Positions 60,044-64,000 of a DNA stretch of 64,000 bases are shown one piece after another. The translations under genes were made by a program, and so were the position numbers. The notes under the pieces were generated by a model, which was not told where the DNA came from, made no database searches, and saw nothing but the letters and a program-made list of their open reading frames with translations. Position 1 is the stretch's first letter, and each line of letters opens with the position of its first letter. Source of the DNA: Ascidia mentula (lineage: Eukaryota; Chordata; Ascidiacea; Phlebobranchia; Ascidiidae); NCBI GenBank assembly GCA_947561715.1, contig OX387202.1, forward strand, positions 930,001 to 994,000, in the 5' to 3' direction.

Positions 60044-60629
60044 AGAAAGTCCACTAAGGAACGGAAACTTGTCTGTGTTGGGCTTGTAAGGGAATACCCA
60101 GTACTTGGATGTGGATATTCAGGACACTCAGCTCTATATGAAGCATTACAAAAAAAGAGCCAACAACCAAGAGGCCCAGTTGGCAAGATTATGGCCAAAA
60201 AAGGATAAGAAAGAAAACAAACAAATTGTGGAGACGACCACAGTTCTGTTAGAGGAAGAAAAGTAACGAAGAACAGGCCTTACAAGGAAAAAATGTATTA
60301 CGCCTCTTGATGGAAAGGTTAGAAGCATAAAAACAATTAGGATCTTTCCACAGTTTAAGAACCCAGTAGAATGCATAAAAAATGAGTATTATATTGCTGA
60401 AAAGGTATGAGGATGTAATGAAAAAGCTGGGGTTACATGGAAAATAGTGGACGAAAGCCCAACAACAAGCATTGATAATGGAATGGGTCTGTTATATCAC
60501 AGCATTTCATCACTATGTGAGGAACAACATGAACTTAAATATGTTATTCAGTTTGGTGATCGAGGAGAGGTAGTGGCTGGAAAAAGAAAAGACAAAAATC
60601 AGCCTTATATTTTTGTGCTGTGTCCATGA
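60044..60629 (+). other. Unrecognised plus-strand coding-like stretch
   Basis: Short frames such as 60447-60629 (MDESPTTSIDNGMGLLYHSI...) and an upstream Lys/Glu-rich segment (GPVGKIMAKK) look coding-like but change frame several times. Possibly a relic; no family is recognised. Confidence 0.2.
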
Positions 60630-61029
60630 GAGATCCGGGTGACTGTCATATTACCATTGACTGCTGTAGTGTATTTACGTTGTGTGCTTCTAACGCACTA
60701 GAAAGTGTTTAGCCTTGTTAGGTGTTGATTATATTTTGGACCTAGACTTTCCAAACCCAGCTTCCAATCTGTATTTAAAAGTTTCAAACAAAACTACTTG
60801 ATATTTGAACCAATTAAAGGGTTTAGTGAAGTAATGATTGATTGTGGTATTGCTGATTCACCGAATTTTGTAAAAACCAGCCACAAATACGCAAACCTAC
60901 TTTTTTCCACTTTTTAGGCCATGGCTGTGTAAACAATAACTTGTTGTGTTGCTTCTGTTTCATTGTGATGCCTTGGAAAGCCAGTAAATATACGCTTTGC
61001 CAATGTAACATGATTTGTTTTCTTTTGAC

Positions 61030-61560
61030 ATTTAATCTTGTATTAAGCCAGCAAAATTGGCTTGCTGGAATGAAATATTACTAATAATATTTTGTTTTAG
61101 CATGCCAGTTGTACTGGCTATTTGAGAGTCCAACAGTTTGGTTTACTGTAAGCCATTATACAAGACAACTTACCTGGCCTCAACAAGAAAAATATAATTA
61201 CCTCTGGTCGATTTTAAGTAAAGTCATTTTGGGACAAACAAGCCAATAACTTGAAGCAAGTCAAACTTGTGAGACCAAAATAACGACTTGCATAATTAGC
61301 CAATAGCAGCAAAGCATCAATGGCTCTACTGAAGTCGAATATCATGGCTTGCTAACAGTCGGAAATATTGACTCAAATGCAGACCTTTGTCAAGCCATTT
61401 TTGTAAGTCATTTCTGGACAAACAAGCCATTTTTCAGGACTTCAAAAATGACTTTTGACATTTAAAAACATGTTGGTCTATTTTTTTTCAATCAGCCACA
61501 CAACAACTACCTTTGTTTATCCAACTGTTTAGAAACAGAGGAAAATATTATTACTACACT
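61030..61560. other. Spacer with internal repeats
   Basis: GGACAAACAAGCCA occurs twice (about 61235 and 61415), each close after AAGTCATTT, suggesting an old repeat. No gene recognised. Confidence 0.3.
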
Positions 61561-61565
61561 GGGTC

Positions 61566-61945
61566 ACAAAGTTTATGGTAGATGCTGAAGACCAGAGGGA
61601 TGTTAGCTGACAAAAGTGCGAACACAGGTTACTCGGCCACCTTACTAGGTAGCGACTTACTTTCTTCACACAAAAATAGATCATAGGCTGTGCTTTCCAA
61701 TAACAATAGAAAACTTTTAAAAAAAATTATATTAATATTTGAATATGAAATGTAGGCTATGCTATAACCATAAGTAAAAATTGATTCCCGCTGAAATCCT
61801 TGAGGGCAGATATTCCAGAAAAACACGAACCTTCTCAAATTTAAGGAATATTTACCATACCCTCCCTACTTTTCTGCATCATTGCAGGAGGCCTTGAAAA
61901 CATGATTTCTCCAATTTAGGCCTAATACCAATAGGCCCTAAAGTA
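61566..61945. repeat. Dispersed repeat, degenerate copy
   Basis: CCAGAGGGATGTTAGCTGAC and GGTTACTCGGCCACCTTACT match the repeat at 39466-39560. The end (CTAATACCAATAGGCCCTAA) resembles the right end of the 836-bp elements, linking the two families. Confidence 0.45.
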
Positions 61946-62759
61946 ACGCCAACAGAATGAGAATGAGTCGAGGTATGAGATTCACATATATGTTATGATA
62001 ATTTAAAGAGTTATAAAGTAGTATTTTGATTTCAATTTAATAAAAAAAATAACAGTTGGTTGCCTTGTTCACACTGACCGTTAACATTCGCACAGATTTC
62101 TATGTTTCAGGGACTTATATGTGGATCGCAAAATACATAACGCGCCAACATTCCCACCGCTGATTGATGAACATAAACAAAAACAAAATGGATGATAAAC
62201 AAAAAAATATCTATAGTGTCAAACCATAGAATACAATACTTTCAGAATTCTATGCACAAATGCCAAAAAGCCTCTGTTTATAAAATCAGAGCAAAAAAAT
62301 GAAAAAAGAGCAAAAAATAAATTCTATTTGGGCCTTTTACATTTGGACACATCATCCACACACTGGAAAGATATAAAATGAAAGAGAATTTTACTGGAGT
62401 TAATAACATAAGTCACAAAAACCAGTACTTGTATTGTGTAATGTTTTGTGTGTAGCATTGCACAAGTGTTGCACAATCCATCTCGTTCGCAACTTTGCAC
62501 ACAAGCATTGGCAAGCCCGTTACCATAGGCATAGGATATTTCTCAACTTACGACTCAAGTGTAAACATAATCCCACAATGTGACCCGAATGATTTATCCA
62601 ACGAATGTTCTCGAGTAAAGTGATTCACTTAATATCCTGTTTAACACATAAAATGTTCTCCTAAGCTTATGTCACACCACACCACAGTGACCACACCTTT
62701 GTTCTTGTATAATATTGTTTCTGTCATAATGTCACGTGGCAATATTGTCCAATCACCTC
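61946..62759. other. No gene recognised
   Basis: AT-rich with no long frame and no repeat noticed. Confidence 0.4.
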
Positions 62760-62770
62760 TCATTATATTG

Positions 62771-62785
62771 AGAGCTTTAAAAACG
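62771..62785 (+). promoter_or_regulatory. Possible TATA box
   Basis: AGAGCTTTAAAAACGCC lies about 85 nt upstream of the ATG at 62860, with pyrimidine-rich CTCATAACTCAACTAAT in between at a suitable start distance. Support is by spacing only. Confidence 0.25.
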
Positions 62786-62859
62786 CCCAATGTGCACCTG
62801 TAAACTCATAACTCAACTAATATTCTACTATCATTCCATGAATTCTACTATTCGACATT

Positions 62860-63112
62860 ATGACTGCAATTCTCTCTAAACCTGGTAGAATCGACGTTCG
62901 TATTGCCAATTTCTCCATGTACCGTTTCGATGAAGCATGTAACAGATTTCAATATAATCATTACTCGGATATTTATCCAAGGTCTGATTTCTTTGCAAAA
63001 CGAGGTAGAAGAAATCATCCAAGAGACTCATCGCGAGGCACTGTTACATATCTCTGAGACAATTAGAGTTATTTACAAGTTCGTAAAAGCGACAAAAATC
63101 CAGAACGCATAA
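62860..63112 (+). CDS. Hypothetical small protein(s)
   Basis: Two overlapping frames: 62860-63057 (MTAILSKPGRIDVRIANFSM...) and 62903-63112, which contains an amphipathic stretch (SLQNEVEEIIQETHREALLH). A GT at CCAAG/GTCTG or CGAG/GTAGAA might link the two, but no clean splice model was found. No family is recognised. Confidence 0.2.
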
Positions 63113-63335
63113 AAAGTAATTGGTGGTAAAAATTCCTGTGCCTAATGACAGGTAAACATTCTGCGAGAGAATTATTTCTTGCATTCAATAAATACTCTCT
63201 TTTGACTGGAGTGCACACGTTGAGCTTTAGCTATCGTAGCCACCTAACAATTTCTTTTGTATGTATATTTAGGCCACTTGTCACACTTTGCTTCAGAGTC
63301 AACAGATTCTTTATCCAATACTGTCGTGTCAAAAT

Positions 63336-63575
63336 TCGCTCGTTGCAGGGACGTTGACAAAACGGATTCTTGGGAAATTGATAAAACACAGCCAAAGTAG
63401 CCGTGTTGCCAAATCTCATGGCAGCAAGGGGAATGTGATCGTGAAAAGTGAGTGTTCGCTCGTTGCAGGGACGTTGACAAAACGGATTCTTGGGAAATTG
63501 ATAAAACACAGCCAAAGTAGCCGTGTTGCCAAATCTCATGGCAGCAAGGGGAATGTGATCGTGAAAAGTGAGTGT
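63336..63575. repeat. 120-bp tandem duplication, two units
   Basis: CGCTCGTTGCAGGGACGTTG recurs exactly 120 bp apart (63337 and 63457) and the two units look identical, ending before TTTATCTGTGCACATG. The unit is stop-free in one frame on each strand because 120 is divisible by three, so frames here are by-products. Confidence 0.9.
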
Positions 63576-64000
63576 TTATCTGTGCACATGTATATCATAT
63601 ATACAGCAACTCATAATTGAAAGCAACAGTGTTTCATTAATGGTATAGAATAAAGGTTCTATGCCGCATGTAGCCTGGCGCTATACGTGTTCAAGCGCGC
63701 GTGGTTAATATTTGACAAATTTAAGAAGGTTTTGCTTTGCTTCAGACTAAAGCTTGATTTTATTCAATACCAAGGTCCTGTCAAAACAAAACCGAGATCT
63801 GGAGACCAAAAGCAAAAGCAATGATGAAACAAAGAGAAAACAGAGTATAATCACTGCGATTACGCGACAAAGGAGACTTGGACGAAGTAGCGCAAGTTGA
63901 AAGACGTAACGTAAACAAGACATATTTGTTGAAAATGTAATCCTTTGCAAACTATAGTTAGCAAGGCAATACACAAAGGTATTTTTAAACCAGCAAAATA
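63576..64000. other. No gene recognised
   Basis: No supported feature up to the window end. Confidence 0.4.

Overview
The window looks like a tunicate genome, most likely Ciona. It is AT-rich, introns are short, and a 16-nt stretch at 44514-44529 is identical to what I remember as the Ciona mRNA spliced leader (ATTCTATTTGAATAAG), followed directly by GT. Nothing was searched; all calls come from reading the sequence.

Left end (1-6.5 kb, minus strand): an intron-free reading frame of at least 1395 codons runs off the left edge. It combines a PHD finger, a DDE-type transposase-like core and the start of a ubiquitin-specific-protease (C19) domain. Upstream of it lies a 51-bp minisatellite (17 units), then a two-exon SGNH/GDSL hydrolase gene. 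From 6.5 to 14.4 kb the sequence is mostly repeats: a 180-bp satellite (7 units), a long GC-rich hairpin, and a tandem duplication whose two halves are separated by Penelope-like fragments.

Centre (14.5-53.8 kb, minus strand): a very large NLR-type receptor gene, or tandem genes fused by duplication. Twenty near-identical 162-bp exons each encode two leucine-rich repeats. Four copies of a second three-exon LRR cassette are interspersed. The array ends in two divergent LRR exons, then a ZU5-UPA (FIIND-like) module, then a tail with a RHIM-like motif (NIQVG). All LRR exons are phase 0 at both ends, so any number can be joined in frame. Differences between copies concentrate on the predicted concave beta-strand positions. 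The 5' end of the gene (for example a NACHT domain) was not found. Introns and exons are duplicated together with periods of about 886, 650 and 630 bp, and larger blocks are duplicated as well.

Inside the array: a segment at 37.7-41.8 kb recurs at 43.2-51.6 kb. One copy holds a broken Ty1/copia element and the other only a solo LTR at the same place. The second copy also gained a 591-bp hAT-type MITE with 8-bp target duplications, and the first copy preserves its empty site. The LTR places the spliced-leader-like 16-mer about 30 nt downstream of a TATA-like box.

Right end (53.8-64 kb): another hAT-like element, two equal-length and apparently identical 836-bp TIR elements, a decayed transposase-like gene on the minus strand, small unrecognised reading frames and a 120-bp tandem duplication. 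No tRNA, rRNA or CRISPR array was seen.
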